DNA of 64,000 bases from Mycoplasmatota bacterium (GCA_018394315.1 CP074575.1:1396615-1460614), one strand, 5' to 3'. Shown: positions 1-8,960, counted from the stretch's first letter. Notes: generated from the sequence alone by a model not told the origin. Program-made: numbers and translations.

Positions 1-501
1 TTAATATTATTTGATTTAGGGGCGTATAGTAGTCATTATTGTTCTGACATAACTCGTACTTTTCCTGTTAATGGAAAGTTCACCGAGAGACAAAAGGAAA
101 TATATGAAGTTGTTTTAAAAGCTAATAAAGAGTCAATTAAACATATTAAACCAGGAATGACATTTGTAGAAATAAACAAATTTGCTAGAGATATTTTAAT
201 TGAAGGATGTAAGGGACTTGGATTAATGACAGAGGATAAAGACATCTCGAAATTTTATTATCATGGTCTAGGTCATTATTTAGGTCTAGATGTTCATGAT
301 GTTGGTCACTACAAGACTATAGAAGAAGGAATGGTTTTAACTATTGAACCGGGATTATATATTAAAGAAGAAAACATTGGAGTTAGAATCGAAGATGACA
401 TTGTGATTACTAAAGATGGATGTATTAATTTAAGTTCAAATATTATTAAAGAAGTCGATGAAATTGAAGAATTTATGAAGAATAATCCTAAAAATCAGTA
501 A
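1..501 (+). CDS. pepP: Xaa-Pro aminopeptidase (M24B), 3' part
   Basis: This frame is open from the first base, so the gene starts left of the window; 166 residues are visible. It encodes the C-terminal pita-bread domain of a metal-dependent aminopeptidase P, a cytoplasmic enzyme that removes N-terminal residues preceding proline. The dinuclear metal ligands are recognisable: two Asp in FDLGAYSSHYCSDITRT, His in HGLGHYLGLDVHD, Glu in TIEPG and Glu in VRIEDD. HGLGHYLGLDVHD is closer to aminopeptidase P than to prolidase or methionine aminopeptidase. An internal ATG at 157 lies mid-domain and is not the start. The next gene begins 49 bp downstream. Confidence 0.9.
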   Translation, partial: LILFDLGAYSSHYCSDITRTFPVNGKFTERQKEIYEVVLKANKESIKHIKPGMTFVEINKFARDILIEGCKGLGLMTEDKDISKFYYHGLGHYLGLDVHDVGHYKTIEEGMVLTIEPGLYIKEENIGVRIEDDIVITKDGCINLSSNIIKEVDEIEEFMKNNPKNQ

Positions 502-550
502 TTGAATTTTGGTATAAAATTATATTACAAATTTTGGGTGGAGGATTATT

Positions 551-1090
551 ATGGATTTAATAACTGAAAGACTTACACTTAGAAGTTTTCAAGAGCACGA
601 TTTGGATTTCTTTCTAGGACTTGAGCAAAATGATTTCTATATTAAATATGAAAGAGATACCATTCCAAGTGATGAGGAAATAAAAGAGAAATTCGACGGG
701 ATTCTTATAAATTCAGAAAGTGATAAGTATTCAAGATTTTTGATTACCGGATCAGATGGTAAACAAATGGGTACCGTGGTGTTATGGCGAATCAACGAAA
801 AAATAAATGAGTGGGAAATAGGTTGGGGTATCTTGCAAAAATTTACAGGTTTAGGATATGTAACAGAGGCGGCTAGAAGAGTAATTCAGTTTGCTTTCGA
901 AACTCTGAAAATACATAGAGTGGTAGCACTTTGTCACGCTAATAACACACCCTCAGAAAATATTATGAAGAGAATAGGAATGCAAAAAGAAGGAACATTT
1001 AGAGATAACCGATTTTTGAACGGAACATGGAGAGATAGTTTGCAGTACTCAATTACTGAGAACGAGTACTATCAAATGAAGACTAAATAG
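551..1090 (+). CDS. GNAT N-acetyltransferase, RimJ/RimL type
   Basis: A 179-residue single-domain acetyltransferase. The N-terminus ITERLTLRSFQEHDLD is the usual beta-1/alpha-1 opening of the RimJ/RimL group. The acetyl-CoA pyrophosphate loop is seen at about residue 100 (KFTGLGYVTEAARRV), followed by the VVALCHANNTPSENIMKRIGM strand-helix typical of the fold. It probably acetylates a protein N-terminus or a small amine; the substrate cannot be read from sequence. GGAGG sits 6 bp before the ATG. A hairpin terminator follows the stop. Confidence 0.85.
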   Translation: MDLITERLTLRSFQEHDLDFFLGLEQNDFYIKYERDTIPSDEEIKEKFDGILINSESDKYSRFLITGSDGKQMGTVVLWRINEKINEWEIGWGILQKFTGLGYVTEAARRVIQFAFETLKIHRVVALCHANNTPSENIMKRIGMQKEGTFRDNRFLNGTWRDSLQYSITENEYYQMKTK

Positions 1091-1100
1091 ACGTTTTAGG

Positions 1101-1130
1101 ACTTGCGCAAAATATGCGTAAGTCTTTTTA
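1101..1130 (+). terminator. rho-independent terminator
   Basis: Stem of nine pairs (ACTTGCGCA against TGCGTAAGT, one G-U) with a short loop, followed by a T run. It ends the acetyltransferase transcript and separates it from the next operon. Confidence 0.8.
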
Positions 1131-1178
1131 AAAGTAAAACTCATTTCTTATATAAATATCTATTTTAGGAGGTGTTAT

Positions 1179-1763
1179 ATGAGATTTTTTTTATTGATGA
1201 GCATTCTTTCTACTCATAATAATTTTGAAGAAATTATTTTTATTGATGAGGGTAGATTACTTGAAGAATATAGCGAAGAGGAATATGATGATTACTACGA
1301 CCATTTAAAAAAACGTTTCTTTGGTTGGAATTCTTATATAGTTGAGGATCAAAAAGATGTATATTTTGTATCAGATACATTATTTAGTTACAGTAATCAA
1401 TCTAATGAGTCCATAAGTTATAAATATGTTTATGAAACTGGAAAAGACATTAAGGATTCTGTTGCAGTTACGGGTGGTATCTCTACTAATGCAAGTACAA
1501 AGGCTAAAGGGTTTAATTTAAAGTTTGATAATAAGTTGCAGTCTAAAATTTCTGTAGAACAGTCCAAGTCTATTACTGAGAAATGGCAACTTGATATTGA
1601 TGTTCCTCCTTTTACTAAAATGTCACTTAAAATTAGAGGAGAAGGTAAGATCAGTAATGGAGTTTCACACCTTTACATATTTTTCATAAAAGTAAAAGAA
1701 GGCGGTTGGGAAGTATTAGATGTAACAAAAGAATATTATTGGTTAGTAGAGGAATACGTATGA
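1179..1763 (+). CDS. unknown protein, beta-rich; first gene of an ABC operon
   Basis: A 194-residue protein with AGGAGG 5 bp upstream of the ATG. I do not recognise the family. The first 70 residues are acidic and aromatic. From about residue 75 it is rich in Ser/Thr/Asn with alternating polar and hydrophobic residues and the phrase DIDVPPFTKMSLKIRGEG. That pattern recalls the stretched beta region of aerolysin/ETX-MTX2-type proteins, but this is only a resemblance. No convincing signal peptide. Its stop overlaps the ATG of the next gene (ATGA), so it is translationally coupled to a membrane protein, an ABC ATPase and a permease. Confidence 0.5.
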   Translation: MRFFLLMSILSTHNNFEEIIFIDEGRLLEEYSEEEYDDYYDHLKKRFFGWNSYIVEDQKDVYFVSDTLFSYSNQSNESISYKYVYETGKDIKDSVAVTGGISTNASTKAKGFNLKFDNKLQSKISVEQSKSITEKWQLDIDVPPFTKMSLKIRGEGKISNGVSHLYIFFIKVKEGGWEVLDVTKEYYWLVEEYV

Positions 1764-2647
1764 AAAAATATATTGTAGGAGGAATAGTTATCTTACTAGT
1801 AGCTATTTTGTTCTTGTTAACTAATGATAGAAGTACATCTATTTTTACGTTAAGACATCTTTATTCTCAAGCACTCACGGATGGAGAATTTTTGAGGATT
1901 CCACTGCTAGTGAATAATGACTCATTCTATACCGATGAATCCTCTATTGAAAGAATCAATCTTATTGATGATATAAACATTATACCTGTTTCAATAGATT
2001 CAATTAGTAAAGATGAATTATCATATTACTATGGAGCAGAAAAGTATAACGTTTATATGTTTGATCTTGTTCCTGAAATTGGTGCAAGAGTAAACCTCTT
2101 GGATGCTAGATTAGAAATAATCTACTTAAACGGTGAAGTTAATAGACTAAGTATAGGTGACATAAATATTATTAACTATAGTGAAAACAAAGATTTAGGC
2201 ATTACTGGATTAACTGGAATTATCAACATTATAGAAGGGTATGAAACGACTGTCGGTTTTGTAATGGGTATTAAAAACCTTACTGATAGTGATATTGAAA
2301 TAAAAGGGTTTAACATCAATGCTAACCCTGTATTTGTTAATAATAAATTAATTAAGGAAGTTGAAAACTTAGAAATAGATATGTTTACAAGTATGGAAGA
2401 ACTCATTCCTGAATACCATTATTTGTTGGATCCTACACTTAATACTTCATTTATAATTTCAGCAAACTCAAAGAAAAACTTTATAGTTCCAATAGTATAT
2501 GAAGAGATAAGGTATCTGAATAGATTTCCAATCATTATTAAATATGACGATAACGAGTTTATATATGATGATTTTCTATTTATGAATCTAGGATATTTTC
2601 CTGAATTCCTTCTAGAAACTAAAAGAAAATATGACATGCTTAATTGA
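1760..2647 (+). CDS. membrane-anchored extracellular protein of unknown function
   Basis: A 295-residue protein starting at the ATG that overlaps the previous stop; an upstream in-frame start at 1706 lies inside the preceding gene and is less likely. One N-terminal hydrophobic segment (residues 5-20, VGGIVILLVAILFLL) anchors a predicted extracellular domain of mixed beta character. There is no lipobox and no recognised domain. It overlaps the following ATPase gene by 17 bp, so it is probably an accessory subunit or substrate-recognition partner of that transporter. Function unknown. Confidence 0.6.
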   Translation: MKKYIVGGIVILLVAILFLLTNDRSTSIFTLRHLYSQALTDGEFLRIPLLVNNDSFYTDESSIERINLIDDINIIPVSIDSISKDELSYYYGAEKYNVYMFDLVPEIGARVNLLDARLEIIYLNGEVNRLSIGDINIINYSENKDLGITGLTGIINIIEGYETTVGFVMGIKNLTDSDIEIKGFNINANPVFVNNKLIKEVENLEIDMFTSMEELIPEYHYLLDPTLNTSFIISANSKKNFIVPIVYEEIRYLNRFPIIIKYDDNEFIYDDFLFMNLGYFPEFLLETKRKYDMLN

Positions 2648-3203
2648 AATAAATAATTTAAGTAAATCTTATAAAGATGTTGTCTTGAATAATATAAATA
2701 TGAAAGTTAGAGATGAAGTATTACTTCTTTATGGAACTAATGGCTCAGGAAAGAGTACGCTTATAAAATGTATTCTTGGGTTAGTCAACTATAATGGTGA
2801 GATTCTAATTAATGGAACTATTGGATATATCCCAGAAGTTTTTCAACTACCAGAGTTAGTTAAGGTTGAAAAATTCTTAAAAGACATTGCTTCTTTAACA
2901 AATTCAAATTACACACGTCTAGTTAAAAAGTATGGGCTTTCTAATAAAATGGATGATTATATTTATTCGTTATCTAAAGGTATGAAGCAAAAACTTGTTA
3001 TTATACAAGCATTGATTCATAGTCCTGACATTCTAGTATGTGATGAGCCTATAAACGGATTAGATAAGGAAATGCAAGATATTTTTTGTATGATGCTTAA
3101 GGAACAAAAAAAACTTGGAAAAGCTATAATTATTGCTAGCCATTATGAGAAATTATATACTGAATTTTTAGATAGGGTAATATATCTTGATAAAACTAAT
3201 TAA
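2631..3203 (+). CDS. ABC transporter ATP-binding protein
   Basis: A short (190 aa) nucleotide-binding subunit. Walker A is GTNGSGKST (about residue 36), the signature is LSKGMKQK instead of LSGGQ, and Walker B is ILVCDEP followed by the D-loop region. The LSKGM variant and short length are usual for ABC-2 type exporters with a separate permease. The next gene starts inside its 3' end at a TTG, so the ATPase and permease are translationally coupled. Confidence 0.88.
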   Translation: MTCLIEINNLSKSYKDVVLNNINMKVRDEVLLLYGTNGSGKSTLIKCILGLVNYNGEILINGTIGYIPEVFQLPELVKVEKFLKDIASLTNSNYTRLVKKYGLSNKMDDYIYSLSKGMKQKLVIIQALIHSPDILVCDEPINGLDKEMQDIFCMMLKEQKKLGKAIIIASHYEKLYTEFLDRVIYLDKTN

Positions 3204-3876
3204 ACTACATAGCAATTACTTGCTTAATAAAAGAGTTTTATTTGTAATATTACTACTTACAACTATATTCTTAATATGTTTATTCTTCTCTAGTGGTATC
3301 TCAACAAGTAAATTTGAAAAACAGATGTATTTGTATGAATATAAGTATGATTATAAAAATAGTGGTTTTATAATGATAAAGTTTACTCAAATTATACTTT
3401 CTATTCTACTCTTCAGTTACTGCTTTGACAAAAATCAGGATCAATACATTCCATTTATCCTAACAAGAGGAATTAGTAAAGAGAAGTATTTCATCTCTAA
3501 AGTTCTAACAGCATGGATTGTGATAAGCATATATTGGAGTTTACTTATAATCTTATTTTATATTTTCGGTAATATTTGTTTAAGTATTAAAACTATGAAC
3601 ATTTCTAGGTTATTACTCATATACTTACTGAGTATGTTATATGGAATGTATTCACTAATATTTGTGTTATTGATTAATACATCAATGATAAGCGTATTAA
3701 TGATTTTATCATTTTGGATAAGCGAAGTATTAGTTGGTTCATCTGAAATTTTAGATATAATATTACCAAGTATTCAAAATGGTGAGTTCAAATATGGATG
3801 TGAGTATGTTATAATATTGATAACTTTAATATTTCTACTTAATACATATATTTATACTTCGAGGCAATTAGTATAA
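3187..3876 (+). CDS. ABC-2 type permease
   Basis: A 229-residue integral membrane protein with about six hydrophobic segments. The best start is the TTG at 3187 within the end of the ATPase gene, giving MIKLIKLHSNYLLNK. The architecture (N-terminal helix, extracellular loop, then a cluster of helices) fits ABC-2 permeases. With the ATPase and two upstream genes it forms a four-gene export system of unknown substrate. Confidence 0.7.
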   Translation: MIKLIKLHSNYLLNKRVLFVILLLTTIFLICLFFSSGISTSKFEKQMYLYEYKYDYKNSGFIMIKFTQIILSILLFSYCFDKNQDQYIPFILTRGISKEKYFISKVLTAWIVISIYWSLLIILFYIFGNICLSIKTMNISRLLLIYLLSMLYGMYSLIFVLLINTSMISVLMILSFWISEVLVGSSEILDIILPSIQNGEFKYGCEYVIILITLIFLLNTYIYTSRQLV

Positions 3877-3883
3877 AATTGTG

Positions 3884-3912
3884 TTGACTTTTTATATGTG
3901 TTTTGGTAGACT
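3884..3912 (+). promoter_or_regulatory. sigma-A type promoter of infC operon
   Basis: TTGACT at 3884-3889 and TAGACT at 3907-3912 with 17-bp spacing, placing transcription initiation just before the structured infC leader. Confidence 0.5.
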
Positions 3913-3914
3913 TA

Positions 3915-4030
3915 TAAAGTAATGTGGAAAGTAGAGGTACCCACTTCTCACCTGATTGCATCATGCAATAGGTCAATGTCACTCTTTATAGAGAATGTTG
4001 GTGGGTGCTTAGTGCGCCCTTTTTATATCT
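3915..4030 (+). ncRNA. ribosomal protein L20 leader (autoregulatory attenuator)
   Basis: The 5' leader of infC-rpmI-rplT. ACCCAC at 3939-3944 can pair over a long distance with GTGGGT at 4001-4006. A hairpin (ATTGCATCATGCAAT) lies in between. The GTGGGT strand runs into a GGGTGC/GCGCCC stem followed by TTTTT. This is the alternative-pairing arrangement known for Bacillus-type L20 leaders, where excess L20 stabilises the fold that allows termination. Assigned from position and pairing, not from a covariance search. Confidence 0.75.
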
Positions 4031-4046
4031 ATTTGGAGGTGTGATT

Positions 4047-4586
4047 ATTAATAATCAAAATCAACACAGAAGTAAGAGTAATGACTTACCTTACAACGAT
4101 ACTATTAGAGCTAGAGAGGTATTAGTTATTTCTGATACCGGGGAACAATTAGGTGTGATGAATATCAATAAAGCATTAGAAACTGCTTATGATAAAGATC
4201 TTGACTTAGTTTGTGTTGCTCCTCAAGGAAGGCCACCAGTATGCAAAATAATGGATTACAAGAAGTATAAGTTTGAACAGCAAAAGAAGCAGAAGATGGC
4301 TAAAAAGAATCAAACAGCTAATCAATTAAAAGAAATTAGACTTAGTCCTACGATTGATATTGGTGATTTTAATACTAAGTTAAAAAGAGGAGTTAAGTTC
4401 TTAGAGGCTGGAGATAAGCTCAAGTTATCGATTAGATTCCGTGGACGAATGATAACTCACAAAAACTTAGGTAGAGAAGTCTTAGAGCGATATGCTAAAG
4501 AAGTCAAAGAAATAGCTAGTGTAACGCAAAGACCAAAAATGGATGGTAGAAACATGTTTATGGTTTTAGAACCAAATAAGAAATAA
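4047..4586 (+). CDS. infC: translation initiation factor IF-3
   Basis: IF-3 binds the 30S subunit and checks start-codon/initiator tRNA pairing. The full protein is present: N-domain ([18 protein letters not shown]), lysine-rich linker (about residues 70-95) and C-domain ending [11 protein letters not shown]. No ATG fits: GGAGG at 4035-4039 is followed by GTG-ATT-ATT, and the ATT at 4047 (or 4044) has the right spacing. An AUU start is the known self-regulatory feature of infC, because IF-3 discriminates against its own start codon. The upstream ATG at 4005 lies in the attenuator. First gene of infC-rpmI-rplT. Confidence 0.93.
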   Translation: MNNQNQHRSKSNDLPYNDTIRAREVLVISDTGEQLGVMNINKALETAYDKDLDLVCVAPQGRPPVCKIMDYKKYKFEQQKKQKMAKKNQTANQLKEIRLSPTIDIGDFNTKLKRGVKFLEAGDKLKLSIRFRGRMITHKNLGREVLERYAKEVKEIASVTQRPKMDGRNMFMVLEPNKK

Positions 4587-4596
4587 GGAGAATACT

Positions 4597-4800
4597 ATGG
4601 GAAAAATGAAAACACATAGTGGAACTGCTAAGCGTGTTAAAATTACTGGTACTGGAAAAGTAAGAAGACAGCAAGCTGGTATGAGTCACTTAATGCCAAA
4701 CAAGACGGCAAAACAAAAAAGACATTTAAGAAAGAGTAACGAAATATCTAAAGGTGATTTGAAAAGAATTAAGCATCAAATTTCAAATTTACTTAAATAG
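4597..4800 (+). CDS. rpmI: 50S ribosomal protein L35
   Basis: 67 residues, the normal L35 size, very basic, starting [20 protein letters not shown] and containing the family core [20 protein letters not shown] lies just upstream. It sits 10 bp after infC and 16 bp before rplT in the standard operon order. Confidence 0.97.
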   Translation: MGKMKTHSGTAKRVKITGTGKVRRQQAGMSHLMPNKTAKQKRHLRKSNEISKGDLKRIKHQISNLLK

Positions 4801-4816
4801 ATAGGGAGGCAAGAAA

Positions 4817-5515
4817 ATGGCACGAGTAAAAGGTGGATACGTCGCTAAAAATAGACGTAGAAAAGTATTAAAGTTAGCTAAGGGATACTTTGGTTCAAAA
4901 AGAACGTTATATAAAACTGCTCATGAGCAAGTAATGAAATCACTTACATATGCTTATAGAGATAGAAAACAAAGAAAAAGAAATTTCCGTAAATTATGGA
5001 TTACTAGAATTAATGCTGCAGCTAGATTAAATGGGATGAGTTATTCTAGATTTATGAATGGACTTAAATTAGCTGGTGTTGAAGTCAATAGAAAAATGTT
5101 AGCTGAAATTGCAGTTTACGATATGGATGCATTTACTAATTTAGTTAAATTGTCACAAGAAGGATTAGCAAGTAATGTTAAACCTGAAAAGACAGAAACA
5201 AAAGTAGCTCCTAAGGAAACTGCTAAAAAAGCAGCTCCTAAAAAAGAAACTGCTAAAAAAGCAGCCCCTAAAAAGGAAACTGCTAAAAAAGCAGCTCCTA
5301 AAAAAGAAACTGCTAAGAAAACAGAAGTAAAAGTTAAAGAAGAGACTGTGAAAACAGAGAAAAAAGCTCCTGTTCAAAAAGAAGAAGTTTCAACAAAAGA
5401 AAATGTTGATTATTCTACTAAGACTGTTGCTGAACTAAAAGCTATTGCAAAAGAGAAAAACATTAAAGGTTACTCAAAACTTAAAAAAGCTGAGTTAATA
5501 GAAGCTTTAAAATAA
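4817..5515 (+). CDS. rplT: 50S ribosomal protein L20 with long C-terminal extension
   Basis: Residues 1-117 are canonical L20 ([20 protein letters not shown] to [17 protein letters not shown]). L20 normally ends there, but this protein is 232 residues. The tail has a low-complexity Lys/Ala/Pro stretch with repeats of the type [10 protein letters not shown] (about 138-168), an acidic-basic linker, and a terminal helix-extended-helix unit, [20 protein letters not shown] then KKAELIEAL, resembling SAP/Rho-N nucleic-acid-binding motifs. The gene is intact and ends at a strong terminator, so the extension is not a read-through error. Tail function is unknown. Confidence 0.95.
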   Translation: MARVKGGYVAKNRRRKVLKLAKGYFGSKRTLYKTAHEQVMKSLTYAYRDRKQRKRNFRKLWITRINAAARLNGMSYSRFMNGLKLAGVEVNRKMLAEIAVYDMDAFTNLVKLSQEGLASNVKPEKTETKVAPKETAKKAAPKKETAKKAAPKKETAKKAAPKKETAKKTEVKVKEETVKTEKKAPVQKEEVSTKENVDYSTKTVAELKAIAKEKNIKGYSKLKKAELIEALK

Positions 5516-5539
5516 GATGCAGTTGCATCTTTTTTTTTT
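5514..5539 (+). terminator. terminator of infC-rpmI-rplT
   Basis: AAGATGCA-GT-TGCATCTT followed by nine T. The stem begins at the rplT stop codon. Confidence 0.88.
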
Positions 5540-5547
5540 ACCTAATT

Positions 5548-6390
5548 CTAGTTTTGAACTACAATATGAGGATATGGAATTTCGATATTATTTTTCTGTA
5601 ATACGACTTTTATATCATTCCTTAAATCTCTTTCAAATTGAAAGTGTGCATATGGTTTACAAGTCGAGATTACTCTACATATTATTTCTGATTCTTCGAA
5701 AGATACTACACCAACGTAAATTGGTTTATCTAATAGATCTATATTTTGGTATACGTTTTCTTGAAAATGATTACTTAGAATTTTTTCCAGTTTATCTAAA
5801 TCTGATTCATATGACACTTTAAAATCCACAACAGCAATAGTGTTAAATCTTGAATGATTGACTATAGTGTTTATATCACCATTATTAATAATTTTTAGTG
5901 CCCCACGCCAACCTTTAATCGCGGTAGTTCTTAGTCCTATATCAATCACTTCGCCAGTGAATCCATCGATTTCAACAATCTCACCTACGCTGAAGCTTTC
6001 TTCAAATAATATGAAAAGTCCATTTAGAAAGTCGGCTACAAGTTTTTGTGAACCAAGCCCAACTGCTAGTCCTAATATACCTGCACTTGCTAATATTGGT
6101 GCTATATCAACATTTAATGTATTAAGAATTAGCATTGCTGTTATGAACCAAATAGTATATTTTCCTACACTTAATACAACTTTTCCAATCGTAGTCTTTC
6201 GTTTCTCCGCAGTATTAAGCTTTAATAATCTAGTAATTAATCTTTTATATAATTTTATTATGATCATTGATAGTACTAGTATTAATAGAATCTTAATAGA
6301 AGATATTAAAACTTGATTTATTTTTTGTTTAGTAAAATATTCATTTATGAATTTCGATAAATTGTCTATCAATAATATATTTATAGTCAT
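5548..6390 (-). CDS. mscS: MscS-type mechanosensitive channel
   Basis: 280 residues, in the small-conductance channel size range. It has an N-terminal helix (about 28-48), a second segment (75-93), and the pore helix ASAGILGLAVGLGSQKLVADFLNGLFILFEE with the Gly/Ala packing pattern of TM3. A cytoplasmic beta domain begins FSVGEIVEIDGFTGEVIDIGLRTT, as in MscS. It releases solutes on hypo-osmotic shock. Closest in layout to the YkuT group. Convergent with rplT. Confidence 0.92.
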   Translation of the reverse strand: MTINILLIDNLSKFINEYFTKQKINQVLISSIKILLILVLSMIIIKLYKRLITRLLKLNTAEKRKTTIGKVVLSVGKYTIWFITAMLILNTLNVDIAPILASAGILGLAVGLGSQKLVADFLNGLFILFEESFSVGEIVEIDGFTGEVIDIGLRTTAIKGWRGALKIINNGDINTIVNHSRFNTIAVVDFKVSYESDLDKLEKILSNHFQENVYQNIDLLDKPIYVGVVSFEESEIICRVISTCKPYAHFQFERDLRNDIKVVLQKNNIEIPYPHIVVQN

Positions 6391-6503
6391 AATGCTCCTC
6401 CTATTTGCGACTTGATTTTTATTATATACTGACTTTCTTTAATATTAGTATAAAATATATGTTAAGTTTAAAACTAATAGTACCAAGGTTTTAGGGAGGT
6501 ACT

Positions 6504-6986
6504 ATGAAACTAATATCTATTTTGACTATTATAGTTATGTTTTTTATTGGTGTATATTCTGTTAGTATTATTTATACAGAAATTAGTGTTGCAGCTGTAG
6601 AAGTTTCAACTATGAACATCAAAAATTTAATATATACAATGAATTTAGATACTATTATTGATGTGAATTCTATTAATAATAGTTTTACGCTATTCGATTT
6701 TGGTATATATGACTACAGTAAATTCTTAACTATATTTATATTATGTTTCGTTATGGGTAATTTAATTTATATTTCTTTATCTAAATACGGAAGAAAACCA
6801 CTTTTAATAAGCTTGATTATAGGATTTAGTTACATCTTTACAATACAATATGCAATATCATTTATTATTATGGATTTTAATTGGGTTGTTACATTATCTT
6901 ACTTTATAAGTTGCTTATTTGGAGTTATGATGTCGAATTTATTCAGATTTATATTCACTGGTATACATAAAAGAATTTACCAGTAA
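6504..6986 (+). CDS. small membrane protein, unknown
   Basis: 160 residues with GGGAGG upstream and four hydrophobic segments (about 3-25, 71-93, 98-123, 127-150). The region between TM1 and TM2 is probably extracellular. No motif recognised. Single gene between mscS and the 6S RNA locus. Confidence 0.5.
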   Translation: MKLISILTIIVMFFIGVYSVSIIYTEISVAAVEVSTMNIKNLIYTMNLDTIIDVNSINNSFTLFDFGIYDYSKFLTIFILCFVMGNLIYISLSKYGRKPLLISLIIGFSYIFTIQYAISFIIMDFNWVVTLSYFISCLFGVMMSNLFRFIFTGIHKRIYQ

Positions 6987-7015
6987 TTTCATTTTATTTA
7001 TGAAATTAAGTATGT

Positions 7016-7021
7016 TATAAT
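7016..7021 (+). promoter_or_regulatory. -10 box of the 6S-like RNA gene
   Basis: A consensus TATAAT 6-8 bp before the predicted 5' end of the structured RNA. The -35 region is weak. Confidence 0.45.
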
Positions 7022-7026
7022 GTACT

Positions 7027-7200
7027 TGCCTGGAGGGTTTGTGTATTCATGAAGAAGCCGAACAACATCCAATAGGGAGTCGAGGTATTGTTGGTGTGAA
7101 GACCTTTAAGTAGGGATCCTAAAAATAATACAAGAGACACCCACTTTAAACCTATAGGTTTAAAATTGATTGCGGCTCTTCGGGTGTAAATATTAAATAT
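7027..7200 (+). ncRNA. ssrS: probable 6S RNA
   Basis: A non-coding stretch of about 170 nt that folds end to end. The terminal helix GCCTGGAGGG (from 7029) pairs with CTCTTCGGGT near 7181-7190 over ten consecutive positions, with G-U pairs. TGTATT pairs with AATACA further in, and an apical CAATA/TATTG stem is possible. A small hairpin, TTTAAACC-TATA-GGTTTAAA, sits in the 3' strand followed by a G/C-rich strand, as in the 3' half of the known 6S central bubble. 6S RNA binds sigma-A RNA polymerase as a promoter mimic. A different structured RNA is possible. Confidence 0.6.
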
Positions 7201-7212
7201 TTATACTTTTTA

Positions 7213-7241
7213 AAAAAAGATGAAATTTTGCATCTTTTTTT
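7213..7241 (+). terminator. terminator after the 6S-like RNA
   Basis: AAAGATG, eight-base loop, CATCTTTTTTT. Confidence 0.75.
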
Positions 7242-7311
7242 ATTTATATTTTATGATTCTGGTATATAATGTAAATAAGAAAAATTTAAGAAATAGAAAG
7301 AACTGAAGAGA

Positions 7312-8949
7312 ATGAATATAGAAAAATTAATGATGGAAATTAAGGAAGAAATTAAAAGCTCAGTAATGAGCCTAGGTTATGCTGATGATTCTTTTGATGT
7401 TATCCTAGAACAACCAAAAGACAAAGCAAATGGTGATTATTCAACTAACACTGCTATGCGTCTATCAAAGATTGCTAAAAAGAACCCAAGAGTAATTGCC
7501 GAAGAAATAAAAGAAAGAATTAATTTGAAAAATTCTAGCATAGAAAGACTAGAAATTGCTGGACCAGGGTTTTTAAATATTTACTTAAATCGTGATGGAT
7601 TCTTTTCATTAATTAATAGAATTATTGATGAAGGAAGCGATTTTGGTAAAAGTAATGTAGGTGAAGGTACTAAGATATTATTAGAATATGTTTCTGCTAA
7701 TCCTACTGGATATTTACATATTGGTCATGCAAGAGGTGGGGCATATGGTGCTTCTTTAGCTAACATTATGAAGAAAGCTGGTTTTATTGTACATAGAGAA
7801 TTTTATGTAAATGATGCTGGGAATCAAATTAACAATTTAGGATTAAGTATTAAATCTAGATACTTACAAGAGTTAGGCATTGATTCAAAAATGCCTGAAG
7901 ATGGATATTTTGGTCCAGAAATCATAAAAATAGCTCAAGAGATTAAAAGCACTCATGGTGATGGGCTTAAGGAAGATTTTGATTTCTTTAAAGAATATGG
8001 ATTGACTTACTTACTTGAAAGATTAAAAGAACATTTAATCAAATATAGAATTGAGTTTGATGAATGGTTTAGAGAAAGAACTGTATATGAAGGTGATCTA
8101 AAAGAAACTATTAAACTAATAGTTGAAAATGGTTATACTTATGAATTAGACGGAGCTACATGGTTTAGAACTAGTGAATTCTTTGATGAAAAAGACCGTG
8201 TTATGGTTAAGTCTGACGGTACATATACATATATTGTCCCTGATATTGCTTATCATAAGAATAAATTCGAAAGAGGTTATGATATCTTAATTAACGTTCT
8301 TGGTGCTGATCATCACGGTTACATGCCAAGACTGAAAAGTTCTATGGAGATGATTGGTAAAGATTCTAACAAGATAGAATTTGAAATTTTGCAGATGGTT
8401 AGAATTTATCAAGATGGACAAGAAGTCAAGATGAGTAAAAGAAGTGGTAAGGCAATTGGGTTGATGGACTTAATTGAGGAAGTAGGCGTAGATCCAATAA
8501 GATACTTCTTTGCGGCTAGAGCTTTATCAAGCCCTATGGATTTAGATTTAGATCTTGCTTTGAGAAAGTCAAATGAGAATCCTGTCTACTATGCTCAGTA
8601 CGCACACGCAAGAATCTCAAGTGTATTAAGGTTGGCTAAGGAGCAAAATGTAGATATTACCCCAGTTAATAATTATGAATTCTTAAACGAGAGTGCAGAA
8701 GGATTACTTAAATTGTTAAGTAATTATACTAGAGTGATTTCAGAGTGTGCTCTTAAAAGAATTCCTCATAAATTAACAAATTACATTCAAGACCTTGCTA
8801 GTGAGTTTCATAGTTATTATAATATTGAGAAATTTATAACTGATAACTCAACTGAAACAAATGAAAAACTTAGATTAATAAAAGCGGTTAAAATAGTACT
8901 AAAGGACGCTTTGGAATTAATAGGTGTTAGTGCACCAGAAAAAATGTAA
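7312..8949 (+). CDS. argS: arginyl-tRNA synthetase
   Basis: 545 residues, class I. The N-terminal additional domain (residues 1-110) for tRNA D-loop recognition is followed by the catalytic Rossmann fold with SANPTGYLHIGHARGGAYG (HIGH at 136-139) and the KMSKR signature (EVKMSKRSGKAIGL). The C-terminal anticodon-binding helical domain ends at KIVLKDALELIGV. It charges tRNA-Arg in the cytoplasm. The ATG at 7312 has only a weak GAAGAG ahead of it. TATAAT at 7265-7270 is a possible -10. An 11-bp gap leads to the M42 peptidase gene. Confidence 0.96.
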   Translation: MNIEKLMMEIKEEIKSSVMSLGYADDSFDVILEQPKDKANGDYSTNTAMRLSKIAKKNPRVIAEEIKERINLKNSSIERLEIAGPGFLNIYLNRDGFFSLINRIIDEGSDFGKSNVGEGTKILLEYVSANPTGYLHIGHARGGAYGASLANIMKKAGFIVHREFYVNDAGNQINNLGLSIKSRYLQELGIDSKMPEDGYFGPEIIKIAQEIKSTHGDGLKEDFDFFKEYGLTYLLERLKEHLIKYRIEFDEWFRERTVYEGDLKETIKLIVENGYTYELDGATWFRTSEFFDEKDRVMVKSDGTYTYIVPDIAYHKNKFERGYDILINVLGADHHGYMPRLKSSMEMIGKDSNKIEFEILQMVRIYQDGQEVKMSKRSGKAIGLMDLIEEVGVDPIRYFFAARALSSPMDLDLDLALRKSNENPVYYAQYAHARISSVLRLAKEQNVDITPVNNYEFLNESAEGLLKLLSNYTRVISECALKRIPHKLTNYIQDLASEFHSYYNIEKFITDNSTETNEKLRLIKAVKIVLKDALELIGVSAPEKM

Positions 8950-8960
8950 GGAGAAAATTA

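Noticed and set aside
5165-5377. Phe/Cys-rich frame on the minus strand
   Set aside because: Shadow of the Lys/Ala repeat region of rplT; no ribosome-binding site.
7027-7200. T-box leader of argS
   Set aside because: No T-box sequence and no specifier stem; its own promoter and terminator separate it from argS.
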